A stretch of 64,000 bases of DNA from NCBI RefSeq assembly GCF_000499845.2, contig NC_023759.2:44982672-45046671 (forward strand). The letters run 5' to 3'. The stretch's first letter is position 1. Each line of letters opens with the position of its first letter. The translations under genes were made by a program, and so were the position numbers. This stretch comes from Phaseolus vulgaris (Eukaryota; Streptophyta; Magnoliopsida; Fabales; Fabaceae). The notes under the pieces are model-generated. The model ran no database searches. It was not told the origin of the DNA and was given only the letters and a program-made list of their open reading frames with translations. This document shows positions 1 to 11,148 of this stretch, one piece after another.

Positions 1-96
1 ACAGGACACTGGAGTACAGGAGTAGATGACCTAATCAATGAACAGGATAACAACTACAGATTAGAAAAAATAGTAACAACTAGTGTACCGAAATAC

Positions 97-722
97 CTTA
101 AATTCAGAGTTGTTCAGCTCCTTAATAGCCTTACATGCCAAATCCTTTGTCTTGAAGGTCACAAAAGCATAGCCTTTTGCTTCACCGGATTCTTTGCCCT
201 TCATTATCCTAACCTGTACAAATTTAATCAGTTTAGGAAGAAATACATGAAAAAGGGAAAAGAAAAAGAATAGAAGAATTTCATGTATCTAACCTCAGAA
301 ACTTCTCCCACAGATTGACAAAATACCTTCAAATCTTCTTCAGAAACTTTTTGAGGAATGCCTCCAATGTATACCTCGGACCCATGAGGGGGAAGCGCAA
401 GAAGCTCAGCATGTTTCTTTTTCTCATCTTCAGTGTGTGTCACTCTTGTCTCATCTTCACCATCTGAAGGCTTAGTCTCTTCTTCTTCTTCTTCTTCCTC
501 CTCCTCCTCCTCTTCCTCTTCTTCTTCTTCCACTTCTTCCTCCTCCTCTACTTCTTCATACTCAACTTCTTCCTCCTCCATTGTCTCCTCTTGATCATTG
601 TCCCCATCAAAGTCTACTTGCTCATCAGAATCTGTAGGTTTCTCAGGCTCACTGTTTCCCTCTGGTGACTCTGGATTTTTTACCACTACATCTCTCTGCC
701 CTGTCCCAGGCATTTTTTGCAT
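97..722 (-). CDS. hnRNP Q / LIF2-like acidic RRM protein (5' part; gene runs off the window start)
   Basis: RNA-binding protein of the plant hnRNP Q / LHP1-INTERACTING FACTOR 2 type, expected in the nucleus. Two coding exons are visible: 722-294 and 213-97, joined in frame (..GEVSEV|RIMKGK..). The first exon encodes a very acidic leader dominated by a run of Glu, then the start of an RRM with RNP2 VYIGGIP. The second carries RNP1 KGYAFVTF and ends at a donor at 96/95. The remaining RRMs lie beyond base 1. Two ATGs nine bases apart (722 and 713) could start translation. An acceptor AG lies directly upstream of 722, so the leader has a 5'UTR intron (about 1562-723) with a non-coding first exon at about 1563-1650. 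The family is recognised from the RRM and acidic leader; the assignment to LIF2 specifically is inference. Confidence 0.85.
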
Positions 723-1562
723 CTAGAAAAAGCAAACTCGCAGGGGAACTGTGAAGGAAGCACATATGCCAGAAGTATTGAAGAGAGATTGCAAACATGG
801 TAAGGGGGAAACAATATGAGAGGCCAATTGGAATAGCAGAGAAAGAATTTTGATTGAAACTGTTCCATGGGGTATGGACCAAGGAGTAGCAATATGGTTG
901 ATTTAATCTAGGGATCATTGTAACATAGCAACAAAAGTAACAGAGACAGGCAAGAGAGAACTCTCAAAGAAAAATCAAGAGGGTAGAAATGCTCAACAGG
1001 GCAATCAAAGACAGAAAACATCTACGGAGAAATGAATGTCAGAATTTCTCGATACTTAGATGCCGAGAATTGCCCAGAAAATAGAGGCCAGTTAATTGTT
1101 TAACTATTTTGTCGGAGGACAATGCACACAGAACAGAGTGGGAAAGGAACAAAAGTAAAAAATAAGAATCTGAACATCAAATAAAATAAACATAAAAGTT
1201 TACATGACAAAGGGTGAGAGAGAAAGTAAAAGTAAAGAACAGAAAATTCTACTCCAGTGCTCTCCCTGCTAAACTAGGTTTGATTGGAAACTAAGATACG
1301 TCATATTATCTTATCTCAGTTATTTTGAGATATAAAAGCAATGTTACTGCTCCATAAGAAACATAGAGCTTTCATTATGAAATTCTACATAAGAAAGTGC
1401 TAACTAAGAGCCATTGAACAATTTGCTAGTAGAATAGCCGGGTCAAAGAAACTAACGAAACATCATTCTTGCATCTGTTTCGCAAGATTACGAGATTCTA
1501 CATATATACAGCCATGCCAATTTGTGCATTATCAAAAACTACATGAAGAAGAGAGAAAGTAC

Positions 1563-1650
1563 CTAATTGAGCAGGTCGAAATCAAAATCGAAACAGAAGC
1601 TCAAAAATCGTTACGTTCGAAACCCTAATCCTTTCTGCGCGCGCGCGCCT
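1563..1650 (-). other. probable 5'UTR exon of the hnRNP Q-like gene
   Basis: On the minus strand a donor (TTAG|GTACTTTC) at 1563/1562 pairs with the acceptor next to the ATG at 722, giving a 0.84-kb 5'UTR intron. The transcription start is not visible. The exon is assumed to begin near the GCGCGCGC run at 1638-1647. Confidence 0.5.
1620..1628. promoter_or_regulatory. telo-box AAACCCTAA, with site II-like TGGGCC at 1716-1721
   Basis: AAACCCTAA lies in the leader region of the hnRNP Q-like gene. About 90 bp further upstream, with respect to the minus-strand gene, are TGGGCC (1716-1721) and CGGGCC (1729-1734). In plants the telo-box plus site II pair is typical of translation, RNA-processing and proliferation genes. 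The function here is inferred from motif and position only. Confidence 0.5.
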
Positions 1651-1739
1651 TATGTTTATGCAGTTGTGGTGGCGAAATTCACTGTTGCTAGGTGGTGTAG
1701 AGAGGGATTTTGCCTTGGGCCTTTGGACCGGGCCTTCTG

Positions 1740-3430
1740 AATCACCTTCAGACTATTTCTCCCTGGATCTCAATATCTTCTTCTCCCACCTCCATAAATT
1801 TTGGTATTTCCAAAATTGTTCATTTTGTAATATTATGAATTACGTAATACAAAAGTCTTTTTCCAAATTTGTAATTAGTTTTTGGATTACATATTTGGAC
1901 CTTCTTTCATAAGCATGATTACCTTTTGTATGGATTATGTAATTCATAAGTCTTTTTTAAATGCATATTCAGATTACATAATTCAAAAGTTACTCTCAAA
2001 TCCATACTTCTAGATTATATAATCCAAAATCCTATTTTTAAAAATATATTCTAGATTACGTAATTTGTAAGTTATTTATGAATCCAAGAGTAACTTCCAA
2101 AATATGGGAATGATAGAAAAAGGATAAAAAGGTATTTTCATATTTTGTATGAGGGTGACAAAAGAACATATGGAGGTGCAAGAAGAAACAGTCTCACCTT
2201 CATCTACCACTCTTTAAAGGATTTTTCTTCCTGTAACCCCATTTTTAAACCTGCACCCCACATGTTTCAAGGGTTTATAATTAAAAAGTAGGTTCTTCCC
2301 TTCCTCCATCCTTGTTGTTGCCTTCAATTGATTCGGATAGGTTCCCTTTAGTTGTAGGTGTCATTTTATTTAAGAAAAGCAATACGGGGCGGGTCATGTG
2401 TCTCATCTGTCCGCTATTAAAAAATATGGGGCAGACTCACTATTCTAGCTCGCTGACCCGCATAGGTCTGTCCTGCATAACCCGCATCTTGCATGGAGGC
2501 AATGGCGGGACATGTTAGCCCGTATAATAAAAAATAATAATTATTTTACTTTTTTACAAAAGAAAAATATACTTCACTCACATTATTATTGCAGTGTGAT
2601 CTTTAATTTATTTTATTTAAAAAAATAATATAAAAAATAATGTTTTATTTAATCATCTAAGAAAGTTAATATTAAGAGTAACAATAGATTTAATTTTAAA
2701 TAAAGTTTTATATTTAAAATTTGTTAATAAAAAATAATATGTAAAAAAGATTTCATTAAAATATTTTGTAGCAAAACTTTGATAAGATACTTTGATACAG
2801 TACATACTTATATAGGGAAAATATATGTAAAACAAAATTTTAATTATTTTTAATCAAGTCTTCTAACAACCCTCATACTTGAATTCCTTTATACAATTTT
2901 TATCTTAATTGAATGAATTGAAACAAGGATGAAATTTTTATTTTTTAGTAGCAGAAATATACTTTTTTTTATAATTAATGAAATTTTAATATAAATAAAA
3001 ATTCATTACGCATGCTACCTCTTATGCGAGATGGGTCAGTGAAATGAGTTTGCACTCCTTACGAGGGGTGGGCCAGCATGCATTCCCGCCACTAATTTTA
3101 TTTATTTTTTCTTTCCAATAAGAGTGTTATAGAAGAATATCGAATTTTGAATTCAATAATAGGGAGAGGTGTGCTTTAGCTGACGACTTTCGAAATAAGC
3201 TTTAAAAAATGTTTTTGGAATTTGCTTTCCAAAACATATTTCTAGAATAAGGTGTTTGGAATAACTTTCAGAAATACTTTTTCTAAAATATATTTTTCAA
3301 ACAACAATTTTGAAAACATACTTTAAAAAAGGAAAGTTATTGTAGAAATCGTATTCTATAAATGTGATTTTTTTATATAGTTATGTAAATACTATTTTTA
3401 TTCATGTATATAAAGAGAAACATGATTAGA
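1740..3430. other. AT-rich intergenic DNA with palindromic TTACGTAA-type repeats; no gene seen
   Basis: From about 1820 to 2075 there are several degenerate copies of a segment centred on near-palindromes such as GAATTACGTAATAC, GATTATGTAATTC and GATTACGTAATTT, spaced about 40-60 bp. Around 2380-2520 is a more GC-rich patch with GGGCGGGTC and GACCCGC segments that looks transposon-derived but has no recognisable ends. The rest is AT-rich and has no supportable coding region. Confidence 0.5.
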
Positions 3431-3439
3431 ACTAGAGGA

Positions 3440-4920
3440 GGAGATTTTTCAACCAAATGTGTCTATTAGACAAAGAGAAGAAGATGGTCATAGTAACATT
3501 ATTGAAGTTGACAACATGGAAGAAATTGTGATAATTGAGGAGAACCATGTAGTCGAGGATGAGACCTATCCTGGAGGGTCAATAAATAGGTCATTACTTG
3601 CCAATTATGAGGACCATGTGGCTAAACAATTATGGAATGGATTTGTAAGTAATAATGTTGACATACATGCATTGAAATTAATGTTTTATTTATTATAAAT
3701 GCTCAAATGACATTCATTGGCTATTGTAAGATCGTGGTGAGTTAAAATTGGTGTCACATGATAGAAAAATGAATAAGTAGGGAGTGCTACATAAACACAA
3801 AATTTGCAGTTAAGTTGTTAGGGTTATCCAATTTGTTCGTGCTTGTAACGACATTGTAGACAAAGGATTGTTGTTTTCCTTTGTAGAGAAGTGGCATTCA
3901 AGTGCAAATTATTTTCATCTACCTATTATAGAGTTGACTATCACATTAGATGATGTGGTAAATTTGTTGCACCTACCCATCATTGGACAATTTTGCATGT
4001 ACCCTACCTTGTATGCAGTTGGGGCTACAAAGTTGTTGGTAGAGCACTCTATGTTGACTGTGTTGCTGTAGATTTGGAAACTAGGGAATGCAAGGGTGGC
4101 CATGTGCATTTCAGTTGGTTGCATATTTTTGCAAATAGGAGTGCAAATTCAGTTAGTGTTTTGTACTTGAAGTTATTTGTTAATTTGCAGTTGACTGAAG
4201 GATATGTGTGAGTGCCTACTACTTTGACCCACATGTATTAGCAGTTGGGAGATGCTAGTTATGTAAATATGAAGTAGCTAGCTAAGTACACGAGCTTGTT
4301 GGCGATTAGTTTGATTGAACATTATTACATTTTTTAAATACTTAACCTATATTATAGTCTATTGATTGTGTTGAACATGATTTGTTGTAAGCATGAATTC
4401 ATGAACATTTCCCAGCTATAGGCTTGAGACAAGTGTGTCTTGATTATATTGAGGATGATCCCAGTTCACGTGGTATGTTGTTGGGAGATTATCAACACTT
4501 GTAACTAATTGATTGTAGTTGGATAACACTGTGTCAGTTATGGTACAATTTACCATGTATAACGACCACATGTACAATTTACCATGTATACCATGTATAA
4601 CGACCACATGTACAATTTACCATGTATACCATGTATAACGACCACATGTATCCCTTTGAATGAATCTCGTTGCTTTTAGGCTATATTGGGTTGAACACAT
4701 GCAGATAGTTGCACATGCCTAAACATATTATCCACCAATATGGATATGTGCAAATCATACATCGCGAACAATTTGTAATCATAAATGGTAATTCGTCGAC
4801 AAATGAAGTGGATGCTGATTGTTGCATTTTGATGAATATGTTTTATAGGTTGCAATTGATGGTCTGTGAAGGTCATGTTGTTGAGGGCACACCTACGTAG
4901 GAAGGGACACACAAAACCCT
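3440..4920 (+). pseudogene. decayed plant mobile domain (PMD, MAIN/MAIL-like) gene of transposon origin
   Basis: Translated fragments in shifting frames match the order of the plant mobile domain, found in MAIN/MAIL1 proteins and in Mutator- and gypsy-borne genes. In order they are YPGGSINRSLLANYEDHVA (about 3570), RGELKLVSHDRKMNK (about 3735), a FVEKWHSSANYFHLP..LTITLDDVVNLLHLPI block (3870-3990), LYVDCVAVD (about 4045), IHEHFPAIGLRQVCLDYI (about 4395) and HMPKHIIHQYGYVQ (about 4710). Stops and frameshifts separate them, so this is a dead copy. A 29-38 bp tandem repeat expands it at 4543-4647. The convergent OTU/MULE remnant at 5230-6310 suggests one composite element. Confidence 0.75.
4543..4647 (+). 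repeat. three-copy tandem repeat (29/38/38 bp) inside the PMD pseudogene
   Basis: GTACAATTTACCATGTAT..AACGACCACAT occurs at 4543-4571, 4572-4609 and 4610-4647. The second and third copies carry an extra 9-bp ACCATGTAT internal duplication. The copies are otherwise identical, so the expansion post-dates decay of the surrounding gene. Confidence 0.9.
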
Positions 4921-5229
4921 CGTGCTAGCAAGAGGAACGACAAAAGAAAGGATTGTGTACATTAGGAGGCCACAACATAGACATTGTTGATCATCTTTTA
5001 TTTTGAGTTATGTAGTTATATGTTTTTTAGACGCGTAAAACTTGTTTATTTCGTACACATTTGTTTGAGTTATATGAAAATTTGAGTTTATTTTTAATTT
5101 AAGTCTTGCTTGCATCGTAATCAAATTAATGGGTACACAAAATAATAGAATTGTATCCATATTAAACTTAAAATCCTTACATAATGTCGAAAAATTTAAA
5201 TACAAAGTGTAAGCTACAAATGTTGTCTA

Positions 5230-5960
5230 GTGACTATTATCTAGGTAAAAACTTGCATTCGACTAATGGAATATGATGACCAAGCTTGAGCGTGCATATA
5301 ACAATGAGTTGACCACAACTTTGTTGGTGGAATTGGACAATCTTCTTGCAACTTCACATACAATAACTCACACAATATAAGTCAAACAAGGATTATTACC
5401 TTAACATACCTTTAATTGAATTATACCTTGCACAAAATGATTGTCATAAACGTGTCCAATTGAAACAATACAATGGTGGCTCAAATCAGTTGGGGTTGGC
5501 TCCTTAAAGGGATGAATAATAATTGACTACTTGAGGGATAAACAAACAAGAATGACATTATATCGATTGGGAAAAAACATTCCATATCTAGCATGCTCAT
5601 AGACTTATTTATACCTGTTTGCAAATAAAGCCAAATCAATTAAATTGATTCATAAGACATTTGACATAGCAAATAAAGTATATGAAATACAGTGACTACT
5701 TTTACCATTGACATTCGGTCAACAAGAAGTGAGTTTCTCAAATGTTCATACCGTTGATCACCTCCAAGGAAATCAACATATTCACAATGTCACTAACTAG
5801 ATTCTTTAAGCGCACAATAACTCATGACTCCTCTTTCATACCCAATAAGGCAACAACAACATAGTAACCACAATGACCATTAGTCTTTACATGAACAAGG
5901 TATGGATAAAGCCCTACAGGAAATTAATTTAGTAAAAGGATTGATTTCATTTTAGAGCTA
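5230..5960 (-). pseudogene. decayed OTU-like cysteine protease segment of a MULE-type element
   Basis: Minus-strand reading gives GLYPYLVHVKTNGHCGYYVV then VALLGMKEES (about 5920-5840), the OTU-like DGHCG(F/Y)R motif with the catalytic Cys kept and D changed to N. After a frameshift it continues HCEYVDFLGGDQRYEHLRN and SLLVDRMSMVKV (about 5800-5700). Further downstream are MLDMECFFPIDIM and FIPLRSQPQ..DTFMTIILCKVQ (5600-5410), which fit the tail of the same fold. OTU-like domains of this type are carried by plant Mutator-like elements. Stops and at least one frameshift make it non-functional. Confidence 0.65.
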
Positions 5961-5984
5961 TCATGTTGTGAATGTAAGACATCA

Positions 5985-6310
5985 ACATACTCAAAATAAA
6001 ATGAGACTCGCTTAGTTCATTTGGCAAATTTGTAGCACGATCCTTTTTTATATCATTTGTTTTCACTTTCTCAATTAGTGCACACAAAGATGTCATACTT
6101 GAGTATGCAATTTATTCTCGATGTTAACCTTACCAATAATGTCAATCTCTTTAAAGCGATTCATGATCACATCAAACTCCTGTTGGATTGACAATTTTGT
6201 TGAACTTTCACATGATGAAATATCCAAAAAGCTTAATGGTATCCTTATTATATGCACTAATTATAGTGGTATGCTACCTACATCAAATGAAACAAATTCA
6301 GAAGCATAAA
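5985..6310 (-). pseudogene. MULE transposase C-terminal remnant
   Basis: The minus strand reads QQEFDVIMNRFKEIDIIGKV then NIENKLHTQV*HLCALIEKVKTNDIKKDRATNLPNE. This resembles the region between the SWIM/zinc part of plant MULE transposases and the downstream OTU domain (E.I..RF.ELD..GK..LK.KLRE..PP.EKVKTKG..KK). It lies directly upstream, in transcription order, of the OTU remnant, as expected for one fused ORF. One in-frame stop is visible. The catalytic core upstream (6310-7100) is too decayed for me to recognise. Confidence 0.5.
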
Positions 6311-7617
6311 AAGATCATGTGTATATCTAAAGGTACAACCACAACAAGCTTTATTTAACTAAAATGTTGCAACATAAGCATCTTATTAATAGAATCCCAA
6401 CAAAATCACCATGGAGGTATGAAGCATCCTCCTTAGACTCCAATGTACAACCTCAACCCCACAAAGAAAAATAAATATCAATGAACTTTAGTTTCCACTT
6501 AAATTTCACAATAGTATATGATTAAAACATACGTATTTGTTATTTGTTGTGTTACCTAAACCTTATTCATCCATACCTTAACAATTTTTTTTTTGTGTGG
6601 AATTAACCAAGTAACATTGATATATTTAACAAATATGGGCCATAAAAAACAAACAACTTTAAATGCATGGACACATGTTGAAATCCTTCTACATGATCAC
6701 AATTCACAAGAGATCCCCCAGCTTCCATTACTTGGTCACATATATCTTAGATGCACAAACATTTTATACTTTGTTTTCACATTTTTGTCAATGTGAAAGT
6801 GACAGAGTACATTATATTCATATGAATAAAACAAATATGTTAACAGAATAATAGTTTACTTATCATTCAAATTCACTGAAAATAACCACGCGTGCATTGT
6901 AGAATATGCTAGTTAACCAAACAACATTTTTGCTGGCAATTAATACGTCGTGAGAATATTTTTTTTGGTTGAAACATTTGTCATGCACGTGCTTGACTCT
7001 ATCTTTTAGTTTGTTAGACGTGAACTTTTTCATAGTAGAGGGATTTTTTTTAAACTTCCTAACAGTTTTTCTTTCCCATTTCATCAGTCTGCGAACTAGG
7101 TTTTGTCCTTGGACAGTGTCTTAACATCTGCAAAAGGCATCACGAAGAATGCAGGTGCACGTTGAATTGTCTCATGTTTCACATTCCTCAGTGCACAGAA
7201 TCCAACGTAAAATGCTATCACTGCAGCACTACGCTAGATATGAGCTTAAAAAAGTTCCCACGGATTCACAGACAATAGAAAAAAGTAAACCAAATATGAG
7301 CTAATCATAAAAATTGAAGAGACTGACTACCGTTTTAAATAGCAAATACAATCTCCATTTCACATGACAAAAATGATGAAGTTTTATAAAATTTTAATTA
7401 TAATCAATAAAACTATTTACCAAGAGAATCCAATAAATGTTTAAATTGCTACTAGTTAAGCCATTAGCATCGGGTAGTTTTTACATGAAATGAAACCTCA
7501 TTTTCACCTTTATATCAGAAGAAAAATGAAAAACATTATTGCCAAAACAATGGTTAAATCTCGCAGTGTTCCATATGATAGAGAGACCTTCATATAATCA
7601 TATAAGCTTGTTATAAC
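6311..7617. other. AT-rich spacer between the MULE remnant and RPA14; no gene recognised
   Basis: A 73-residue minus-strand frame at 6863-7084 and a somewhat GC-richer patch at 7090-7230 may belong to the MULE-like element, but I could not match either to a known domain. The 3'UTR of RPA14 must extend into 7560-7617. Confidence 0.4.
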
Positions 7618-8025
7618 TCACAGGAACAGGTGTCTAAGTTCTCCATTTGCAAGCTGACAGAGCTTATTGTAGCTGAACATATCTGCCAAGAGGAGAAAAA
7701 ATTCATCAGAACCCACATGTTTCAACCATATCTAAAAATCAACTTGAGGAATGGGAAGGAAAACAATACCAATGGAATCACCAAAATTGGTCCATATCTC
7801 AGCAGCAATCGACTTATCACTGCTAACAATACCAAAAACTTCTACAAAAGTTGTAAGAGGAGCAGGGGGTGTTCCTTTTACAACTACCTGTTTCTCGTCT
7901 GTTGATTTTCCAATGACAACTCCACCATCAGATCGCACAACCTGCATCAGGGCCCTTACCCTCCTTCCAACATAAAAGTGCAGTAGTTCTGCATTGACAA
8001 AGGCTGCAGGATTTGACATATCCAT
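7618..8025 (-). CDS. RPA3: replication protein A 14 kDa subunit (RPA3/RPA14)
   Basis: Smallest subunit of the heterotrimeric single-strand DNA-binding complex RPA, acting in nuclear replication, repair and recombination. Two coding exons, 8025-7770 and 7682-7618, splice in frame through a split Asp codon to give 106 aa, the usual plant length of about 107. The protein is one OB fold: FVNAELLHFYVGRRVRALMQ, then GGVVIGKSTDEKQVVVKG, PLTTFVEVFGIV and EIWTNFGDS, ending in NKLCQLANGELRHLFL. The start is the first ATG after an acceptor at 8029-8030; the open frame upstream of it is intron. A 5'UTR exon probably lies at 9095-9180, joined by a 1.07-kb intron. That intron contains a 74-bp tandem duplication. 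Symbol by family; plants often have two paralogues. Confidence 0.92.
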
Positions 8026-8204
8026 ATTCTGCCAAGACACAAGAAGATAATTTAAATCAAGTACTGAAAACAAAACATATACCCACCCACAAATGAACAA
8101 GACAAGACTTGACGGCAAGAAAAAGTCATCTTCTTTGATCTGTTTGATGAAACAACTGACTTTCATTTACATAAATCCTGTCTCATGATTTACTCTGCTT
8201 CAAA

Positions 8205-8345
8205 TTTCAAATATCCCTTTCACTAACTACAATTCCTGTCCACTAATGCTGCCGACGGTGAACATTCTGGACCTGTAATTTTAAATATCCCTTTCACTAG
8301 CTACAATTTCTGTTCACTAATACTGCTGTAAGTGAGCAGTCCCCA
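8205..8345. repeat. two-copy tandem duplication (period 74 bp) in the RPA14 5'UTR intron
   Basis: ATATCCCTTTCACTA.CTACAATT.CTGT.CACTAAT.CTGC starts at 8211 and again at 8285 with scattered substitutions, so the duplication is moderately old. Confidence 0.8.
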
Positions 8346-9094
8346 TAAACTTAAGATAGCTGGGACTTTCTAACACAAACAGCAACCCAGTAATTTGATG
8401 ACATGAGCAATGATAATTTTACTGACGAACAGTTAAGAAAAAAACTAACATTGAGTCTCCAAATGGCAAAAGGTTCATAATTACAACAAACATCGCCAAA
8501 GAAAAAACCCGCATCATATTAGAAAGGGTCTCATGGTTAATAATCAGCCTCAATACAAGCAGAATCAAGAAAAATACTCAGTCAAAGACGACCAAATCGC
8601 ACGAGATTACAACAAACATGCATTAGGACTATTGTTTAGTAGGGGTGTAAAATAAAACCTAAAAGTCACACCAAAACTATCTAAAATTATGTACACTGAA
8701 AAAATATGTTAGTGTATATTCATTAAATTATAAAATAAAATCAGCATACCACGGTGTGGATATTTTAAGATGCCATAAAATAGAATATTTATTTCATTAT
8801 TCGGAAAAACAAAATCAGTGAGCAGTTCCTCAGTTTCAAGGAAGTAAAATGAGAGTATATGATGGAACGAGACGATCTAAACATAGCTTGGGATTTTTTT
8901 TCTCTTGATTTGGCCATTAATCGAACTCTACCAAAACTCGCTGAACTTATTCTAGAATGTAACAATTGTTCAATTAATCATGGAGACGACAGTGTTTATG
9001 AATACGAAACTAGTATTTGGGAACATGGAAGTGAATGTAAAGAAGCATGAAAATGGTTTCTTACGAATGCAAAATGAATTGAATGGATTCTTAC

Positions 9095-9180
9095 CTGATT
9101 GAATTCAGAAGCCAATTTTGAAGAACGCCAACCCTGAAGCTCACCACAAGAGAGAGCGTGAGCGCGCGGGTTCTCCTCCC
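9095..9180 (-). other. probable 5'UTR first exon of RPA14
   Basis: The minus strand has a good donor (AATCAG|GTAAGAATCC) at 9095/9094, following a GC-richer stretch with GAGCGCGCGGG at its upstream edge. The exon pairs with the acceptor at 8030/8029 just before the RPA14 start codon. The transcription start is not determined. Confidence 0.5.
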
Positions 9181-9585
9181 AGAGTAAACAACTTTTTTCT
9201 ATTCACATTTCATACTCATTACATTTATAATGATACATAAACTATTTTTTTTAATTCTTAAAAAAATATTATATGCCTTTTTAACCCTTTTTCATTCTCA
9301 TTTTTATAAAATACTGAATATATTAATACGTTGTTTATATATTTTATAAAGAAACAGAAAACAAGAAAGGTTTAACAATTGGAACCTACAAATACTGTAA
9401 TACATGAAAGGATTATGTACAGATTGATGTGAACATAAACTAGAATGTTTGCATATTGTTGGGGCTGAGGATTTATTTGTGAACCCAAAAATTATGTAAA
9501 GAAATTTACATATAAAAGTACTTGACCAAGAACCTAAGACAATGTCTGTAGACCATAATCTCCACATTTCTTACATAAGCAAAGG

Positions 9586-10051
9586 TCATTTCTCTCTTAA
9601 CTTCTTGGTTACGGCAAAGGCAACACCTGCCACAGCCACAATTATGCCTGAAACAATAATGGCCGATTTTAGTGTTTGCAAGACATCCTTCTTTTTTCCT
9701 TCCTTTTTCTCTTGTTTTGCCATAGCTTGTTCCTTCAAACAATCAACCAAACATGCATATATAACAACAATCAGTGCAAGGCATATATATATGCGTAACA
9801 AATCATGACTTCTGCAGAAGTGAGAATAATTTTGACTTTGATTTTGGACTGTACATATATAGAAAAAAGAAGTGTTCTTGTATTGAAGTTGATGTTCTTT
9901 TTATTGGTAGTACCTTGGATTTTTGTGTGGCAGCCACCTCTGATGATACAGGGTCTACTTCAAGATGAACATTATTGCCAGAAGAATTCAGATCCTCATC
10001 AAGGTCTGCTGATGGAAACGATATGTCTGAGCTCACTGGTGGGCTTCCCAT
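9586..10051 (-). CDS. small tail-anchored membrane protein, unknown function (94 aa)
   Basis: Two exons, 10051-9914 and 9732-9586, join in phase 0 with clean GT..AG borders. The N-terminal half (46 aa, MGSPPVSSDISFPSADLDED..) is acidic and Ser-rich, with no signal peptide. The second exon starts EQAMAKQEKKEGKKKDVLQT, a highly basic stretch, then one hydrophobic segment SAIIVSGIIVAVAGVAFAV, and ends VTKKLREK*. This is the layout of a C-terminally anchored protein facing the cytosol. I do not recognise a named family, but the codon-scale order (acidic, basic, membrane anchor) and clean splicing argue for a real gene. Any targeting role of the basic tail is inference. Confidence 0.7.
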
Positions 10052-10129
10052 TTTCTTCTTCTACTTTTTACTCAAGAATAATCTGCAAGTTGGAACCTCC
10101 GTTTTGAATTCAATAATAGGAGAGAACGA

Positions 10130-11148
10130 AGAGGAGAAAAAAAAATATGCATGATCAAAGTTTCATGGCAAATTCAATGGCAAGGTATTGGTCAAATTTA
10201 ATTGACAAGTGTCAGTTTTCCAAATAATAAGGTTGTTGGAGTTCTATGGGTCCTTCCTGTTCTCAAACTCACCGAGATAATTGCTCAGACTCTGCTAAAC
10301 TTTCGGTGATTCGAACATAAAAAAAAAACATAATGATTTCTTCAAAAGATAGAACAAACGGTGCATACTGTTTTCTGTCTCCTAAATATTGTTATTCTAA
10401 TAATTTTAGTTCCACGTTTTCTTAGGGAAACTAAAATGTACATTGCAATCCAAACATAGGATGTAACTCACTTTATCATGTTAAATTCCATTTTAACATT
10501 ACTTAATTTAAAGGTGTAAATAACTTCTGTCATTTATCAATGTTTTAGGTTTAATAAAAAGGATTAATATGTATTGAATTAAAGTTTGAATTTTCACCTT
10601 ATGAAAAACTCTTATTTGCTATTTGACATTGCTATGAATAGTATTGTTTCTAAGAATAATTGATTATTTGTGAATTATTCAAATTTAACTTATTAATTAA
10701 ATATCCATTTGAAATTCTATTTGTTTAGAGGAAATCAAGTTTATAGTTAACCTTGATTATTTACTCAAATGCAAGTTTCACAAACTTGATTATGTCCAGA
10801 TAATTGGATTTTTAATTATTATATACAAACTTCCACTCCCACACCAAGATACAAAGTTGAGATTGTGCAAGAATGACACGCATGCTTCTTAGATTTGTAT
10901 ATCCCGCACATATATGATACAACTCATCTCTGCCTAAATTACATCAAACTCCTGGACAACCCTCATTGCAATATGAATTTATCTAATGATGGTAATAATT
11001 ATTTTAGCCGAAGAAAGCTGAATCAAACAAGTTGGAGCTACATTGATGAAGAATATTTTAGCTGAAGAAAGCCAAATCATACAAGTTGATTACTAAAGAC
11101 CGTTGATCCAGACTTTCCATTGTTTAGTGTTGAACCCTTCAGAGATTT
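10130..11148. other. AT-rich intergenic spacer; no gene seen
   Basis: The left part should hold the promoter of the small membrane protein gene and the right part the 3'UTR of cpSRP54. A short near-duplicate occurs at about 11006-11038 and 11054-11086 (TATTTTAGC.GAAGAAAGC..AATCA..CAAGTTG). Confidence 0.5.

Noticed and set aside
6863..7084. 73-codon minus-strand basic frame considered as a MULE transposase start
   Set aside because: No FAR1, WRKY-GCM1 or DDE motif could be recognised; left as unassigned spacer.
8026..8166. Upstream extension of the RPA14 open frame
   Set aside because: A good acceptor sits at 8029-8030, so the extension is intron; plant RPA14 proteins begin at the M(D)xSNPA position.
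8859..9050. 63-codon plus-strand frame with protein-like composition
   Set aside because: It lies in the RPA14 5'UTR intron on the opposite strand and has no recognisable domain or promoter.
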